Shown here: positions 4,969 to 5,288 of the stretch, piece after piece
How the letters are laid out: each line of letters opens with the position of its first letter
Position numbering within the stretch: the first letter of the stretch is position 1
DNA from: Methanobrevibacter sp.
Lineage (GTDB): Archaea > Methanobacteriota > Methanobacteria > Methanobacteriales > Methanobacteriaceae
Direction: 5' to 3'
Length of the DNA: 5,288 bases
Assembly: GCA_021442885.1 (NCBI GenBank)
Contig: JABUVA010000002.1
Location: 22,794-28,081 of the forward strand
Notes under the pieces: model-generated
Told to the model about the DNA's origin: nothing
What the model saw: the letters and a program-made list of their open reading frames with translations, nothing else
The model's database searches: none
Program-made: the position numbers and the translations under genes

Positions 4969-5288
4969 ATGTATTATAATCGTGTTCTTGATGGAATGTT
5001 GGATAAATATTTAAGAATGATGGGTGCTGTTCTTATAATGGGTCCTAAATGGTGTGGCAAAACTACAACAGGAAAGAGACATGCTAATAGTGTATTAAAT
5101 CTACAAAATATTGACGAAAGAGAATCATATTTGGAGTGGGCAAATTATAGGCCTTCAAAACTTTTAAGTGGTGAAAAACCTCGTTTAATTGACGAATGGC
5201 TAATAGCTCCAGTTTTATGGGATGCAGTTAGAGCAAGTGTTGATGAGTTAAATGAAACAGGTTTATATATTTTAACTGGTTCAACATC
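4969..5288 (+). CDS. AAA_14/DUF4143-type ATPase, N-terminal part (cut by window edge)
   Basis: The 106 visible complete codons encode the N-terminal ATPase domain of a family of P-loop proteins common in archaea and anaerobes. The Walker A motif is GPKWCGKT (25-32), directly after a hydrophobic strand (AVLIM, 20-24). The Walker B strand is PRLIDEW (71-77), with Asp75 and Glu76. A following strand YILTGST (100-106) matches the sensor-1 region. The order RVLDGMLDKYL, Walker A, SYLEWAN, Walker B is typical of AAA_14 proteins, whose C-terminal half is usually DUF4143; that part is outside the window. ATG at 4969 has GGTGA (4958-4962) six bases upstream, and ATGs slightly upstream run into stops. 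It is the only plus-strand gene, probably with its own promoter. The cellular role of the family is not well defined; defence or toxin-like functions have been suggested but nothing here shows one. Confidence 0.87.
   Translation, partial: MYYNRVLDGMLDKYLRMMGAVLIMGPKWCGKTTTGKRHANSVLNLQNIDERESYLEWANYRPSKLLSGEKPRLIDEWLIAPVLWDAVRASVDELNETGLYILTGST

Overview
The window looks like chromosomal DNA from a methanogenic archaeon, most likely Methanobacteriales and Methanobrevibacter-like. Four things point there: a complete F420-dependent methylenetetrahydromethanopterin dehydrogenase (mtd); very AT-rich spacers; archaeal TATA boxes with GGTGAT-type Shine-Dalgarno sequences; and an intron-less tRNA with no encoded CCA. 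The genus is an inference; there is no rRNA here to confirm it.

Layout from left to right. All features up to position 4527 lie on the minus strand, so they are transcribed right to left. Positions 1-620 hold the N-terminal two thirds of undecaprenyl-diphosphatase (uppP), cut by the window edge. It lies 10 bases downstream of ilvE (631-1554), a branched-chain aminotransferase, and the two probably form one transcript. Upstream is mtd (1733-2563), apparently its own transcription unit, with a clear hairpin plus U-tract terminator (1699-1735) and an unusual duplicated palindrome just ahead of its start (2584-2623). Then comes tRNA-Val(UAC) (2785-2856) with a good promoter and an oligo-U terminator. 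Next is a compact three-gene operon transcribed in the order ModE-like regulator (3835-4527), two-cluster ferredoxin (3619-3819) and hisB (3031-3609), with 15- and 9-base gaps.

The ferredoxin has no ATG, GTG or TTG at its expected start. It appears to start at ATT behind a strong GGAGG, so start-codon-based gene finding misses it. The ModE-like start was also moved: a GGTGA ribosome site supports the internal ATG at 4527.

The last part changes character. A 441-base spacer (4528-4968) without a convincing gene carries a hairpin, a palindrome and two adjacent 23-base direct repeats. After it begins the only plus-strand gene, an AAA_14/DUF4143-type ATPase (4969 to the window end), cut by the edge. 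This gene type belongs to the accessory genome more often than to the housekeeping core.

Biologically the window mixes core methanogenesis (mtd), amino-acid synthesis (ilvE, hisB), lipid-carrier recycling for envelope synthesis (uppP), translation (tRNA-Val) and an oxyanion-type regulator. I see no clear sign of a wholly new system. The points most worth checking are the ATT-start ferredoxin, the tandem palindrome before mtd, the regulator-ferredoxin-hisB operon, and the repeat-bearing spacer before the ATPase.
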